A stretch of DNA of 64,000 nucleotides from Streptomyces griseiscabiei (GTDB lineage Bacteria; Actinomycetota; Actinomycetes; Streptomycetales; Streptomycetaceae): contig NZ_JAGJBZ010000002.1 of NCBI RefSeq assembly GCF_020010925.1, positions 744,001 through 808,000 of the forward strand, read 5' to 3'. The position numbers and the translations under genes were made by a program. The stretch's first letter is position 1, and every line of letters starts with the position of its first letter. Below are positions 1 to 9,474 of the stretch, piece by piece. The notes under the pieces are model-generated. The model was not told where the DNA came from. It made no database searches and saw nothing but the letters and a program-made list of their open reading frames with translations.

Positions 1-432
<432 letters not shown>

Positions 433-458
433 CCGAAGAGAAGAACAGGAGTCGCTGG

Positions 459-2909
459 GTGACGAGTACGGACGTACGTACGGATGCAGAGGACTCGGGA
501 CCCAGCGGCTATGCGGCGGCCCGGCTGCGCCTCCTCCAGGAGGGGGCGCAGTCCGGGCCGCCGCGCCGTACGGCCCTGGCCGAGCTGACCGACGACTGGC
601 TGGCCGGCCTCTTCGGCGCGGGCGCCGCGGAATCACGGGGAGTGTCCCTCGTGGCCGTCGGGGGATACGGGCGCGGCGAGCTCTCGCCCCGCAGCGACCT
701 CGATCTGCTGCTCCTGCACGACGGGTCCGACACGGAGGCGGTGGCCGCGCTGGCCGACCGTATCTGGTACCCCGTCTGGGACCTGGGGCTGGCCCTCGAC
801 CACTCGGTGCGGACCCCCGCCGAGGCCCGCAAGACCGCCGGCGAGGACCTCAAGGTCCAGCTGGGGCTGCTGGACGCCCGGCACATCGCCGGTGACCTGG
901 GCCTGACCGCCTCACTGCGCACCGCCGTCCTCGCCGACTGGCGCAACCAGGCCCCCAAACGCCTCCCCGAACTCCAGGAACTGTGCGCCGAGCGGGCCGA
1001 GCGGCAGGGGGAGCTGCAGTACCTGCTGGAACCCGACCTCAAGGAGGCGCGCGGCGGGTTGCGCGACGCCACCGCCCTGCGCGCCGTCGCCGCCTCCTGG
1101 CTCGCGGACGCCCCGCGCGAGGGGCTCGCCGACGCCCGGCGCCGCCTCCTCGACGTCCGGGACGCGCTGCATCTCACCACCGGGCGCGCGACCGACCGGC
1201 TCGCGCTCCAGGAACAGGACCAGGTCGCCGCCGAACTGGGGCTGCTGGACGCCGACACCCTGCTGCGCCAGGTGTACGAGGCCGCCCGCGTCATCTCGTA
1301 CGCCAGTGACGTGACCTGGCGTGAGGTGGGGCGCGTGCTGCGGTCGCGCGCCGTACGGCCACGGCTGCGCGCCATGCTCGGCGGGGGGAAGCCCGCCCCC
1401 GAGCGGTCGCCGCTGGCGGAGGGCGTGGTCGAGCAGGACGGCGAGGTCGTGCTCGCGCGCGCCGCCAAGCCCGACCGGGACCCCGTACTGCCCCTGCGCG
1501 CCGCCGCCGCTGCCGCCCAGGCCGGGCTGCCGCTCTCCCTGCACGCCGTACGACGGCTGGCCGCCGCCGCCCGGCCGCTGCCGACACCGTGGCCCGCCGA
1601 GGCCCGCGAGCAGCTCGTCACCCTGCTGGGGTCCGGGCGCCCGACCGTCGACGTCTGGGAGGCGCTGGAGGCCGAGGGCCTCATCACGCATCTGCTGCCC
1701 GACTGGGAGCGGGTGCGCTGCCGGCCGCAGCGCAACGCCGTGCACATCTGGACCGTCGACCGCCATCTCATCGAGACCGCGGTCCAGGCCTCCGAGATGA
1801 CCCGCCGGGTCCACCGGCCCGACCTCCTGCTCGTCGCCGCGCTGCTGCACGACATCGGCAAGGGCTGGCCCGGCGACCACTCCGTCGCCGGCGAGATCAT
1901 CGTCAAGGACGTCGCCGCCCGGATCGGCTTCGACCGGGAGGACGTGGCGGTCCTCTCCACCCTCGTACGCCACCATCTGCTGCTCGTCGACACGGCCACC
2001 CGGCGTGACCTGGAGGACCCGGCGACCGTGCGGTCCGTGGCCGACGCCGTCGGATCGCCGGGCACGCTCGAACTGCTGCACGCGCTGACCGAGTCGGACG
2101 CGCTGGCCACCGGGCCCGCCGCCTGGTCCTCGTGGCGGGCCTCGCTCGTGACCGAGCTGGTCCAGCGGGTCGAGGCGGTGTTCGCCGGGGACGCGCCCGA
2201 GGAGCCGGAGCCCGGGGAGACCAGCGCCGAGCAGGAGCGGCTCGCCATCGAGGCGTTCCGCACGGGCGGGCCGGTGCTGTCGCTGCGCGCGCAGACGGAG
2301 GCGGCCACCGAGGAGAAGGACGAGAAGGCCGACCCGGAGCCGCTCGGCGTGGAACTCCTCATCGCCGTACCCGACCAGGCGGGCGTCCTGCCCGCGGTCG
2401 CCGGTGTGCTCGCCATGCACCGGCTCACCGTGCGCACGGCCGAACTGCGGACCTTCGACCTCCCGGACGGCGTCGAGGGCTCGGTGCTGTTGCTGAACTG
2501 GCGGGTGGCCGCCGAGTACGGCTCGCTGCCCCAGGCGGCCCGGCTCCGCGCCGACCTCGTACGGGCCCTGGACGGCTCCCTCGACATCGCCGGGCGGCTC
2601 GCCGAGCGGGACGCGGCCTACCCCCGGCGGCGGGGCGTCGTCGCGCCCCCGCCGCGCGTCACCGTGGCCCCGGCGGCCTCCCGGCACGCCACGGTCATCG
2701 AGGTCCGCGCCCAGGACGCCCCCGGGTTGCTGCACCGGATCGGGCGGGCGCTGGAGGACGCGGCGGTGCGGGTGCGGAGTATGCATGTGTCGACGCTGGG
2801 CGCCAATGCCGTCGACGCGTTCTACGTGACCGGTGACAAGGGGCTGCCTTTGCCGGGTGACGAGGCTGTGGCGGTCGCGCGGAAGCTGGAGGAGACGCTG
2901 CGGCCGTGA
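459..2909 (+). CDS. glnD: [Protein-PII] nucleotidyltransferase GlnD
   Basis: The 816-residue protein begins at GTG, with GAAGAGAAGAACAGGAG just upstream serving as ribosome site. Domains in order: nucleotidyltransferase with GGYGRGELSPRSDLD at residues 68-82 (Asp80 and Asp82 bind metal), a helical linker, an HD phosphohydrolase domain with HDIGKG at 464-469, and two C-terminal ACT domains from about 630 and 744. It modifies and demodifies GlnK according to glutamine, which the ACT domains sense. In Streptomyces the added group is AMP. It is probably co-transcribed with glnK. Nothing is missing from the catalytic motifs. Confidence 0.96.
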   Translation: MTSTDVRTDAEDSGPSGYAAARLRLLQEGAQSGPPRRTALAELTDDWLAGLFGAGAAESRGVSLVAVGGYGRGELSPRSDLDLLLLHDGSDTEAVAALADRIWYPVWDLGLALDHSVRTPAEARKTAGEDLKVQLGLLDARHIAGDLGLTASLRTAVLADWRNQAPKRLPELQELCAERAERQGELQYLLEPDLKEARGGLRDATALRAVAASWLADAPREGLADARRRLLDVRDALHLTTGRATDRLALQEQDQVAAELGLLDADTLLRQVYEAARVISYASDVTWREVGRVLRSRAVRPRLRAMLGGGKPAPERSPLAEGVVEQDGEVVLARAAKPDRDPVLPLRAAAAAAQAGLPLSLHAVRRLAAAARPLPTPWPAEAREQLVTLLGSGRPTVDVWEALEAEGLITHLLPDWERVRCRPQRNAVHIWTVDRHLIETAVQASEMTRRVHRPDLLLVAALLHDIGKGWPGDHSVAGEIIVKDVAARIGFDREDVAVLSTLVRHHLLLVDTATRRDLEDPATVRSVADAVGSPGTLELLHALTESDALATGPAAWSSWRASLVTELVQRVEAVFAGDAPEEPEPGETSAEQERLAIEAFRTGGPVLSLRAQTEAATEEKDEKADPEPLGVELLIAVPDQAGVLPAVAGVLAMHRLTVRTAELRTFDLPDGVEGSVLLLNWRVAAEYGSLPQAARLRADLVRALDGSLDIAGRLAERDAAYPRRRGVVAPPPRVTVAPAASRHATVIEVRAQDAPGLLHRIGRALEDAAVRVRSMHVSTLGANAVDAFYVTGDKGLPLPGDEAVAVARKLEETLRP

Positions 2910-2939
2910 CCTGTCCGCCGCGCCGCGCGTTCGCCCGGT

Positions 2940-2968
2940 GTGGTCCCCGCTGACGCGGGGGTGGTCCG
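2940..2968 (+). repeat. Solitary CRISPR type I-E-like repeat or hairpin
   Basis: This 29-base stretch just after glnD has CCCCGC at 2945-2950 and GCGGGG at 2955-2960 around the core TGAC, flanked by GTGGT on the left and GTGGTCCG on the right. Length, stem position and ends match type I-E repeats, which start GTGTTCCCCGC and end with CCG. No second copy lies one repeat-plus-spacer away and there are no cas genes here. A simple terminator hairpin for glnD is the plainer alternative. Confidence 0.35.
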
Positions 2969-3026
2969 GGGCGGCTGTGCGAGGCCGACATGGACGCGGC
3001 ACGCTCTCCGCCACTGTGGAGGTTTT

Positions 3027-3058
3027 GTCCCCGCCCGCTGTGCACAGTGGGCGGGGAC
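3027..3058 (+). terminator. Hairpin terminator between glnD and ffh
   Basis: Two 16-base arms, GTCCCCGCCCGCTGTG (3027-3042) and its near-exact complement (3043-3058, one G-T pair), form a very stable stem. TTTT precedes it on the left and ATTGTCTT follows on the right, so it may stop transcription from either side. Confidence 0.65.
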
Positions 3059-3129
3059 CATTGTCTTGCCGGGCCGGATACCCTGGAGGGCAACCCATCC
3101 GCCCTCCGACTCCGAGGACCGACGCCACC

Positions 3130-4680
3130 GTGTTCGATACCCTCTCCGACCGCCTCAGCGCGACTTTCAAAAACCTACGCGGCAAGGGCAGGTTGTCCGA
3201 GGCGGACATCGACGCCACGGCGCGCGAGATCCGCATCGCGCTCCTCGAAGCCGACGTAGCCCTCCCTGTCGTCCGCACGTTCATCAAGAACGTCAAGGAG
3301 CGCGCGCTCGGCGCCGACGTCTCCAAGGCGCTCAACCCCGCCCAGCAGGTCCTCAAGATCGTCAACGAGGAGCTGGTCGGGATCCTCGGCGGTGAGACCC
3401 GCCGCCTGCGCTTCGCCAAGAACCCGCCGACCGTGATCATGCTCGCGGGTCTGCAGGGTGCCGGTAAGACCACCCTCGCGGGCAAGCTGGGCCGCTGGCT
3501 GAAGGAGCAGGGCCACTCGCCGCTCCTCGTCGCCTGTGACCTCCAGCGCCCCAACGCGGTGAACCAGCTCAGCGTCGTCGCCGAGCGCGCGGGCGTCGCG
3601 GTCTACGCCCCGGAACCGGGCAACGGCGTGGGCGACCCGGTCAAGGTCGCCAAGGACTCCATCGAGTTCGCCAAGTCGAAGGTCCACGACATCGTGGTCG
3701 TCGACACCGCCGGCCGACTCGGTATCGACCAGGAGATGATGCGGCAGGCGGCAGACATCCGGGACGCCGTCAGCCCCGACGAGATCCTCTTCGTCGTCGA
3801 CGCGATGATCGGTCAGGACGCGGTCAACACGGCCGAGGCCTTCCGGGACGGCGTCGGCTTCGACGGCGTGGTCCTCTCCAAGCTCGACGGTGACGCCCGC
3901 GGTGGTGCCGCCCTGTCGATCGCCTCGGTCACCGGCAAGCCGATCATGTTCGCGTCGAACGGCGAGAAGCTCGACGAGTTCGACGCGTTCCACCCCGACC
4001 GGATGGCCTCCCGCATCCTCGACATGGGTGACCTGCTCACCCTGATCGAGCAGGCGGAGAAGACCTTCAGCCAGGAAGAGGCCGCCAAGATGGCCTCCAA
4101 GCTGGCGTCCAAGAAGGGGCAGGACTTCACGCTCGACGACTTCCTGGCCCAGATGGAGCAGGTCAGGAAGATGGGCAGCATCAGCAAGCTGCTCGGCATG
4201 CTGCCCGGCATGGGGCAGATCAAGGACCAGATCAACAACATCGACGAGCGCGACGTCGACCGCACGGCCGCGATCATCAAGTCGATGACCCCGGCCGAGC
4301 GCCAGGACGCGACGATCATCAACGGCTCGCGCCGCGCCCGTATCGCCAAGGGCTCCGGTGTCGAGGTCAGCGCGGTGAAGAACCTGGTCGAGCGGTTCTT
4401 CGAGGCCCGCAAGATGATGTCCCGGATGGCCCAGGGCGGCGGCATGCCCGGGATGCCGGGGATGCCGGGCATGGGTGGCGGCCCGGGCCGCAGCAAGAAG
4501 CAGCCCAAGCAGGCCAAGGGCAAGCAGCGCTCCGGCAACCCGATGAAGCGCAAGCAGCAGGAGCAGGAGGAGGCCGCCCGCCGCGCGGCCGCCGCTCAGG
4601 GCGGTGCCCTCGGACTGCCGGGGCAGCAGGGCGCTCAGGACTTCGAGCTGCCGGACGAGTTCAAGAAGTTCATGGGCTGA
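3130..4680 (+). CDS. ffh: Signal recognition particle protein Ffh (SRP54)
   Basis: The 516-residue protein starts at GTG 3130 (MFDTLSDRLSATFKNL), the usual N terminus of the family, although the frame stays open upstream. The N domain is followed by the GTPase G domain with GLQGAGKT at 107-114, DTAGR at 192-196 and SKLDGDARGG near 250. The methionine-rich M domain (LLGMLPGMGQIK, GSRRARIAKGSG) binds 4.5S RNA and signal sequences. The C-terminal tail has GMPGMPGMPGMGG and a basic KKQPKQAKGK stretch. It targets ribosomes making membrane or secreted proteins to FtsY and SecYEG. Confidence 0.97.
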   Translation: MFDTLSDRLSATFKNLRGKGRLSEADIDATAREIRIALLEADVALPVVRTFIKNVKERALGADVSKALNPAQQVLKIVNEELVGILGGETRRLRFAKNPPTVIMLAGLQGAGKTTLAGKLGRWLKEQGHSPLLVACDLQRPNAVNQLSVVAERAGVAVYAPEPGNGVGDPVKVAKDSIEFAKSKVHDIVVVDTAGRLGIDQEMMRQAADIRDAVSPDEILFVVDAMIGQDAVNTAEAFRDGVGFDGVVLSKLDGDARGGAALSIASVTGKPIMFASNGEKLDEFDAFHPDRMASRILDMGDLLTLIEQAEKTFSQEEAAKMASKLASKKGQDFTLDDFLAQMEQVRKMGSISKLLGMLPGMGQIKDQINNIDERDVDRTAAIIKSMTPAERQDATIINGSRRARIAKGSGVEVSAVKNLVERFFEARKMMSRMAQGGGMPGMPGMPGMGGGPGRSKKQPKQAKGKQRSGNPMKRKQQEQEEAARRAAAAQGGALGLPGQQGAQDFELPDEFKKFMG

Positions 4681-4988
4681 GTCGCGGGCCGAGGCCCGAC
4701 ACGACGGACGCCGCGTGACCGGCCGGGGGGTGTGGCCGGGCGCGCGGCGCCGGTTTGCCGTGTGCGTGGACGGCATCGGTGTGGTGTCGCTCGTGGTGCT
4801 CCTGCTGGCAACCCCCGTACGCGGATGTGTTGTTCCCCTGGACGATGCGTCACGTTAGGCGGGCGGCACGGCACTTGGCCCAGAGAAAGCGTTACCAACC
4901 CGCTTTCTTCACACCATTCGCCCCAGCATTCACATCACCGGTCACCACACCGGCCACACCCGCGTCGGAAGACGTCGCGAAGACCGTC
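4681..4988. other. Convergent intergenic stretch with hairpins
   Basis: These 308 bases lie between the ends of ffh and the minus-strand methyltransferase. A short hairpin CGGGC/GCCCG sits at 4685-4698 right after ffh. A second inverted repeat is listed separately. I see no convincing gene: the short frames lack codon bias and ribosome sites. Confidence 0.6.
4884..4908. terminator. Inverted repeat in a convergent region
   Basis: AGAAAGCG (4884-4891) and CGCTTTCT (4901-4908) are perfect 8-base arms around a 9-base loop. The arms are unusually A/T-containing for this DNA. The position between two gene ends suggests a bidirectional terminator, but a LacI-type operator half-site pair cannot be excluded. 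Confidence 0.4.
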
Positions 4989-5858
4989 TCAGGGTGTCCG
5001 CGCGATCAGGTAGCGGAACACGTTCGGCATCCACACCGTGCCGTCCCGGCGGCGATGCGGGTGCAGGGCCTCGGTCAGTTCCTTGTCCACCTGGTCCTGG
5101 TCGGTGGCCCGGATCGCCGCGTCGAACAGTCCGGTCGACAGCAGCCCCCGTACCGCGTTGTCCACATTGGCGTATCCGAAGGGGCAGGCCACGCGTCCCG
5201 AGCCGTCCGGCCTCAGACCGGCCCGCTGGGCCACCTCCTCCAGGTCGTCCCGCAGCGCCGGACGCCAACTGCCCGTGCTGTGCAGGGGATCGGCGAGTTT
5301 CGTGGCCACGCGGAGCACGGCGGAGGTCGCACAGCGCTCCGGCGGTCCCCAGCCGGCCAGGACCACGGGAGTGCCGCGCTCCGCGAGCGGCGTCGCCGAG
5401 GCGAGCAGTTCGCCGAGGCCCTCGGGGTCCCCGGCCGGTGAGCCGACCGGCTCGAAGGCGGTCACCAGGTTGTACAGCCCCTCCCCGGGGGCGCGTGCGG
5501 CGTCCTCGGGTGCGCCTTCCACGACCCGTGTGGCGGCGCGCGCACGCGAGCCCCACGCCTCCGGTCGCAGCCGCTCCCGCGCGAGCGCCGTGAGCGCCGT
5601 TCTGTCGGGCGCCCCCGCGTCGACGCCGGTGACCGCCGCGCCCCGCGACGCGGCCATCAGCAGCGCGAGCCCCGAGCCGCAGCCGAGGCCGAGCAGCCGG
5701 GTGCCGGTGCCGACGTCGAGCCGCCGGTGGACGGCCTCGTACAGCGGTACCAGCATCCGTTCCTGGATCTCGGCCCAGTCACGCGCGCGTGCACACCGGT
5801 CCACGCGGGGTGCGGTCCCCGCGCGAGGCAGTTGCTGCCGCACGAGCGTAGGTGTCAT
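4989..5858 (-). CDS. Class I SAM-dependent methyltransferase
   Basis: This 289-residue protein (start MTPTLVRQQL) carries the SAM-binding motif I as LLGLGCGSGLALLMAASRG with the acidic residue GVDAG at the end of strand 2. A downstream VTAFEPVGSP segment fits motif post-II. The substrate cannot be told from sequence; the N-terminal DWAEIQERMLVPLYEAVHRR resembles ubiquinone/phosphoethanolamine-type small-molecule methyltransferases. It is divergent from proS across about 200 bases. I found no strong ribosome site at the chosen ATG, so a nearby alternative start or a leaderless message is possible. Confidence 0.75.
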   Translation of the reverse strand: MTPTLVRQQLPRAGTAPRVDRCARARDWAEIQERMLVPLYEAVHRRLDVGTGTRLLGLGCGSGLALLMAASRGAAVTGVDAGAPDRTALTALARERLRPEAWGSRARAATRVVEGAPEDAARAPGEGLYNLVTAFEPVGSPAGDPEGLGELLASATPLAERGTPVVLAGWGPPERCATSAVLRVATKLADPLHSTGSWRPALRDDLEEVAQRAGLRPDGSGRVACPFGYANVDNAVRGLLSTGLFDAAIRATDQDQVDKELTEALHPHRRRDGTVWMPNVFRYLIARTP

Positions 5859-6060
5859 ATCGAAAGCGCCCCAATCCGCCGTGAGTTGCCGTTGCCGGAT
5901 TTCCTGGCCCCCGTGGCAGTGCGCGCTCGCACTCCCCCCGTATGCCAGGAAACTCCGCGTCCGGCGCGTAGTCCAGGGGTCTCGGACACCGGCTTGCGGA
6001 CTGTCCAGGGACGGGAAAAAGAATTCACATCGCCGCAATATGCCCCCGTACCATTCCGTC

Positions 6061-7476
6061 ATGGCAAAGGCACCCGTACTCACGCCCAGGGCGGACGACT
6101 TCCCGCGCTGGTACCAGGATCTGATCTCCAAGGCCGAACTGGCCGACAACGGTCCGGTGCGCGGCACCATGGTCATCCGACCGTACGGGTACGGGCTGTG
6201 GGAGCGGATGCAGCAGGAGATGGACGCCCGGATCAAGGAGACGGGCACGCAGAACGCGTACTTCCCGCTGCTGATCCCGCAGTCGTACCTCACCCGTGAG
6301 GCCGAGCACGTCGAGGGTTTCGCACCCGAGTTGGCCGTGGTGACGCACGGCGGCGGCAAGGACCTCGAAGAGCCCGCCGTGGTCCGCCCCACCTCCGAGA
6401 TGATCATCAACGACTACTTCTCGAAGTGGATCCAGAGCTACCGGGACCTGCCGCTGCTGATCAACCAGTGGGCGAACGTGGTCCGTTGGGAGCTGCGCCC
6501 CCGGCTCTTCCTGCGCACGAGTGAATTCCTCTGGCAGGAGGGCCACACGGCGCACGCGACGTACGAGGAGGCGCGCGACTTCGCCGCGCACATCCATCGG
6601 AACGTCTACGAGGACTTCATGGTGAACGTGCTCGCGATGGACGTGGTCCCCGGCCGCAAGACCGTCAAGGAGCGGTTCGCGGGCGCCGTCAACACCCTCA
6701 CGCTCGAAGGCATGATGGGCGACGGCAAGGCCCTCCAGATGGCCACCAGCCACGAACTGGGCCAGAACTTCGCCAAGGCCTTCAACACCCGGTACCTGTC
6801 CAGGGACGGCGCGCAGGAACTCGTCTGGCAGACCTCCTGGGGCTCCACCACCCGCATGATCGGCGCCCTGGTGATGATGCACGGCGACGACCACGGGCTG
6901 CGGGTGCCGCCCCGGCTGGCCCAGGTGCAGGCAGTCGTCCTCGCGATCAAGGGCGACGACGCGGTTCTGGCCAAGGTCCGCGAGCTCGGTGACCAGCTGA
7001 GGGCGTCGGGTGTCCGGGTCCAGGTGGACGACCGCACGGACGTCCCGTTCGGCCGCCGGGCCGTCGACTGGGAGCTCAAGGGCGTCCCCGTACGCATCGA
7101 GGTCGGCCCCCGTGACCTGGAGAACGGCACGGCGATGCTGGTCCGTCGCATCCCGGGCGGCAAGGAGGCCGTCGCCCTCGACTCCCTCGTCCACCTGCTG
7201 CCCACGATGCTCGAAGAGGACCAGGCGCTCCTGTTGAGGCAGTCGCGCGAGCGCCGCGAGTCCCGGACGGCCGAGGTGTCCACCCTGGACGAGGCCGTCG
7301 AGGCGGCCGTGGCCGGCGGCTGGGCGCGTATCCCCTGGTCGACGCTGGGCGAGGAGGGCGAGGCCAGGCTCGGGGAGCACGCCGTGACCGTACGGTGTCT
7401 GGTCGCCGAGGACGGGTCGGTGCCCGACTCCTACGACGCACCCGGTAACGTCGCCGTCGTGGCGCGCGCTTACTAG
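6061..7476 (+). CDS. proS: Prolyl-tRNA synthetase, archaeal/eukaryotic type
   Basis: The 471-residue enzyme starts MAKAPVLTPRADDFP. Class II signatures are present: RPTSE at 109-113, motif 2 around LRTSEFLWQEGHTAH (151-165), and TTRMIGALVMMHGDDHG near the ATP site. There is no YbaK-like editing insertion, which marks the short ProS-type 3 family rather than the roughly 570-residue bacterial form. The C-terminal anticodon-binding domain follows (VQVDDRTDVPFGRRAVDWELKG). Many Streptomyces also carry the bacterial form elsewhere, so this could be the only copy, a duplicate or an inhibitor-resistant spare. It is transcribed alone, ending at a strong terminator. Confidence 0.93.
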   Translation: MAKAPVLTPRADDFPRWYQDLISKAELADNGPVRGTMVIRPYGYGLWERMQQEMDARIKETGTQNAYFPLLIPQSYLTREAEHVEGFAPELAVVTHGGGKDLEEPAVVRPTSEMIINDYFSKWIQSYRDLPLLINQWANVVRWELRPRLFLRTSEFLWQEGHTAHATYEEARDFAAHIHRNVYEDFMVNVLAMDVVPGRKTVKERFAGAVNTLTLEGMMGDGKALQMATSHELGQNFAKAFNTRYLSRDGAQELVWQTSWGSTTRMIGALVMMHGDDHGLRVPPRLAQVQAVVLAIKGDDAVLAKVRELGDQLRASGVRVQVDDRTDVPFGRRAVDWELKGVPVRIEVGPRDLENGTAMLVRRIPGGKEAVALDSLVHLLPTMLEEDQALLLRQSRERRESRTAEVSTLDEAVEAAVAGGWARIPWSTLGEEGEARLGEHAVTVRCLVAEDGSVPDSYDAPGNVAVVARAY

Positions 7477-7537
7477 CGCACTCCGTTCCGCGGGGGGAGC
7501 GACCGAAACGCCCCTTGCGCATCTGCCGAGCACAGGT

Positions 7538-7572
7538 GCCCCGGCGCGAGGACTTCGTCTACGCGCCGGGGC
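7538..7572 (+). terminator. Terminator after proS
   Basis: GCCCCGGCGCG (7538-7548) pairs perfectly with CGCGCCGGGGC (7562-7572) across a 13-base loop, 62 bases after the proS stop. No U-run follows, as is usual in this group. Confidence 0.7.
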
Positions 7573-7736
7573 GTACGCGTTGCTACGTACCGGCTTGTGG
7601 TGAGCTGCGAGGCTTCTCCGCAGATCAGCGCACCCGCCCTCGTCAGGACGCACTAGTGGCAACTGACGGGTACGTGCAAATTATTTGGGATGGCCCGGAA
7701 TCGGAACACAGGGGCACTCCGGCTCGTTGTCATTAC

Positions 7737-8333
7737 GTGAGCACGACACAGACACCACCTGTTCTCGCCGCAGAACTGGCACAGGCGTGGGCCGACATTC
7801 AACGGCACCACCCCGAGCTGCCGGATCTTGCCGCTCCCGAGTCCCTGATCGGAGAGTCGTCGTCCGCTTGCGGGCACGAACTCTCCTTCGAGCGACTGCT
7901 CCATGAGGCAGTCCATGGCATCGCCGCCGCGCGTGGGGTCCGCGACACCTCCCGGGCCGGCCGCTACCACAACCGCAGATTCCTCGCGATCGCCGAGGAA
8001 CTCGGCCTCGACCACCCCGAGGAGCCGCACCCCAGCAGCGGCTTCTCACTGGTCACGCTCAACCCCGAGGCCAAGCGTCGCTACCGCCCGACCATCGACA
8101 GACTCCAGCGCGCCCTGAAGGCCCACACCGCGGCGACGTCCGCGGACACGGCCCGCAGCTTCCGGGGCCCGGCCGCCCGTCACGGTTCCTCCGGTGGCGG
8201 CGTCCGGGTCAAGGCCGTCTGCGACTGCGGCCGCAACGTCCGGGTCGTCCCGTCCGTACTCGCCCAGGCGCCCATCGTCTGCGGCGGCTGCGGCAAGCCC
8301 TTCCGGATCCCGGAGGTCGTGGGCGCGGCGTGA
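7737..8333 (+). CDS. SprT-like putative zinc metallopeptidase
   Basis: This 198-residue protein contains LLHEAVHGIAAARG with an HExxH zinc motif at residues 56-60 and a possible third ligand His78 in GRYHNRRF, as in the SprT/Spartan fold. A C-terminal zinc ribbon has cysteines 162, 164, 182 and 185 (CDC...CGGC). Start GTG 7737 is chosen because coding character begins there; the frame is open upstream to 7515. Spartan-type proteins cut DNA-protein crosslinks, but bacterial members are mostly uncharacterised, so only the fold and likely zinc binding are supported. It stands alone between proS and rpsP with its own terminator. Confidence 0.65.
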   Translation: MSTTQTPPVLAAELAQAWADIQRHHPELPDLAAPESLIGESSSACGHELSFERLLHEAVHGIAAARGVRDTSRAGRYHNRRFLAIAEELGLDHPEEPHPSSGFSLVTLNPEAKRRYRPTIDRLQRALKAHTAATSADTARSFRGPAARHGSSGGGVRVKAVCDCGRNVRVVPSVLAQAPIVCGGCGKPFRIPEVVGAA

Positions 8334-8666
8334 CACGACGAGCTGAACAGACGGCCGCTCGTGGCAGCCGTACCAGCGAATCGTGCGAGGAGTGGGGGGT
8401 GTCACCGACGGTGGCACCCCGCACGCGCCGGTGAGCGAGCCGGTCACCGGGAAGCACCCTGTCGCGGGGCGCCGCTCCGCCATGGCCGCACACGGCCCCG
8501 GTCAGAGGCGATGCGCGGTGTGTGGCACAATGGCCAGCTGTACTCGACAGTCGCACAGGACCCCTCTCTCCTCCGGCTGACGCGTCCATCGGGCACTCGG
8601 GTACCGCAACCCCACGCGGCCCATCCGCCGTGCCCATCCACGTCAAAACCAGGAGAACCCACTCCC
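8334..8666. other. Leader region of the rpsP operon
   Basis: These 333 bases hold a terminator for the preceding gene (listed separately) and the upstream region of rpsP. GGCACAATGG near 8524-8533 offers a -10-like CACAAT (8526-8531), without a good -35. The same CACAATGG occurs upstream of the DUF2469 gene near 15576. The roughly 130-base leader after it may be where ribosomal protein expression is tuned, but I see no specific RNA motif. Confidence 0.4.
8396..8420 (+). terminator. Terminator after the SprT-like gene
   Basis: GGGGTGTCACC (8396-8406) pairs with GGTGGCACCCC (8410-8420) with one G-T pair and a three-base loop, 63 bases after the stop. Confidence 0.6.
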
Positions 8667-9086
8667 GTGGCAGTCAAGATCAAGCTGAAGCGTCTGGGCA
8701 AGATCCGTTCGCCTCACTACCGCATCGTCGTCGCCGACTCCCGCACCCGTCGTGACGGCCGTGCGATCGAGGAGATCGGCAAGTACCACCCGACGTACCA
8801 CCCGTCGGTCATCGAGGTCGACGAGGAGCGCGTCGCGTACTGGCTGGGTGTCGGCGCGCAGCCGACCGAGCCCGTGCTCGCCATCCTGAAGAAGACCGGC
8901 GACTGGCAGAAGTTCAAGGGCGAGCCCGCTCCGGCGCCGCTCCTCGTGGCTCAGCCGAAGTCCGCGCGCCCGTCGTTCGAGGCCCTGGGCGGCGACGACG
9001 AGGGCAAGGGTGAGGCGATCACCCAGAAGAAGAAGGCCGAGAAGAAGGACGAGGCTGCCGCCGAGTCCGAGTCGACCGAGGCCTGA
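8667..9086 (+). CDS. rpsP: 30S ribosomal protein S16
   Basis: The 139-residue product starts at GTG with AGGAG 15 bases upstream. Residues 1-80 are the conserved S16 fold ([34 protein letters not shown]). The rest is the longer actinobacterial tail rich in Lys, Glu and Ala, ending ESESTEA. It heads the rpsP-khpA-rimM-trmD-rplS group, a conserved order that couples ribosomal proteins with 16S rRNA maturation and tRNA modification. Confidence 0.97.
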   Translation: MAVKIKLKRLGKIRSPHYRIVVADSRTRRDGRAIEEIGKYHPTYHPSVIEVDEERVAYWLGVGAQPTEPVLAILKKTGDWQKFKGEPAPAPLLVAQPKSARPSFEALGGDDEGKGEAITQKKKAEKKDEAAAESESTEA

Positions 9087-9088
9087 GC

Positions 9089-9328
9089 ATGCTCGAGGAG
9101 GCTCTCGAGCACCTCGTCAAGGGCATCGTCGACAACCCCGACGATGTGCAGGTCGCTTCCCGCAACCTGCGCCGCGGGCGCGTACTCGAGGTCCGGGTCC
9201 ACCCCGACGACCTCGGCAAGGTGATCGGTCGCAACGGCCGGACCGCGCGCGCCCTGCGTACCGTCGTGGGCGCCATCGGCGGTCGCGGAGTCCGTGTCGA
9301 CCTCGTCGACGTGGATCACGTCCGCTGA
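9089..9328 (+). CDS. khpA: KH-domain RNA-binding protein KhpA
   Basis: This 79-residue protein starts two bases after the rpsP stop. It is a single KH domain with the GRNG loop at 47-50 (VIGRNGRTARAL), the RNA-contacting GxxG. KhpA proteins, often paired with KhpB/Jag, bind many RNAs and affect cell growth in Gram-positive bacteria. The position between rpsP and rimM is the family's usual one. Confidence 0.93.
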   Translation: MLEEALEHLVKGIVDNPDDVQVASRNLRRGRVLEVRVHPDDLGKVIGRNGRTARALRTVVGAIGGRGVRVDLVDVDHVR

Positions 9329-9474
9329 CGAAGATTCGCAGCACCGGCTCGGGCCGGGGAGGGCCACACGGCCGTCCCCGGCCCGTAGTCGTATCAGCTG
9401 CACGGGCCGTATCAGTCGCCTGAGTCAGTTGCGTATATGAGTCAGTTGAGTTGTATGACAGGAGATCGAGCACA

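Noticed and set aside
912..3554. Long minus-strand open frame of 880 codons across glnD and ffh
   Set aside because: It is a GC-rich shadow of two well-recognised plus-strand genes. Its composition is Gly/Arg/Pro-rich without domains.
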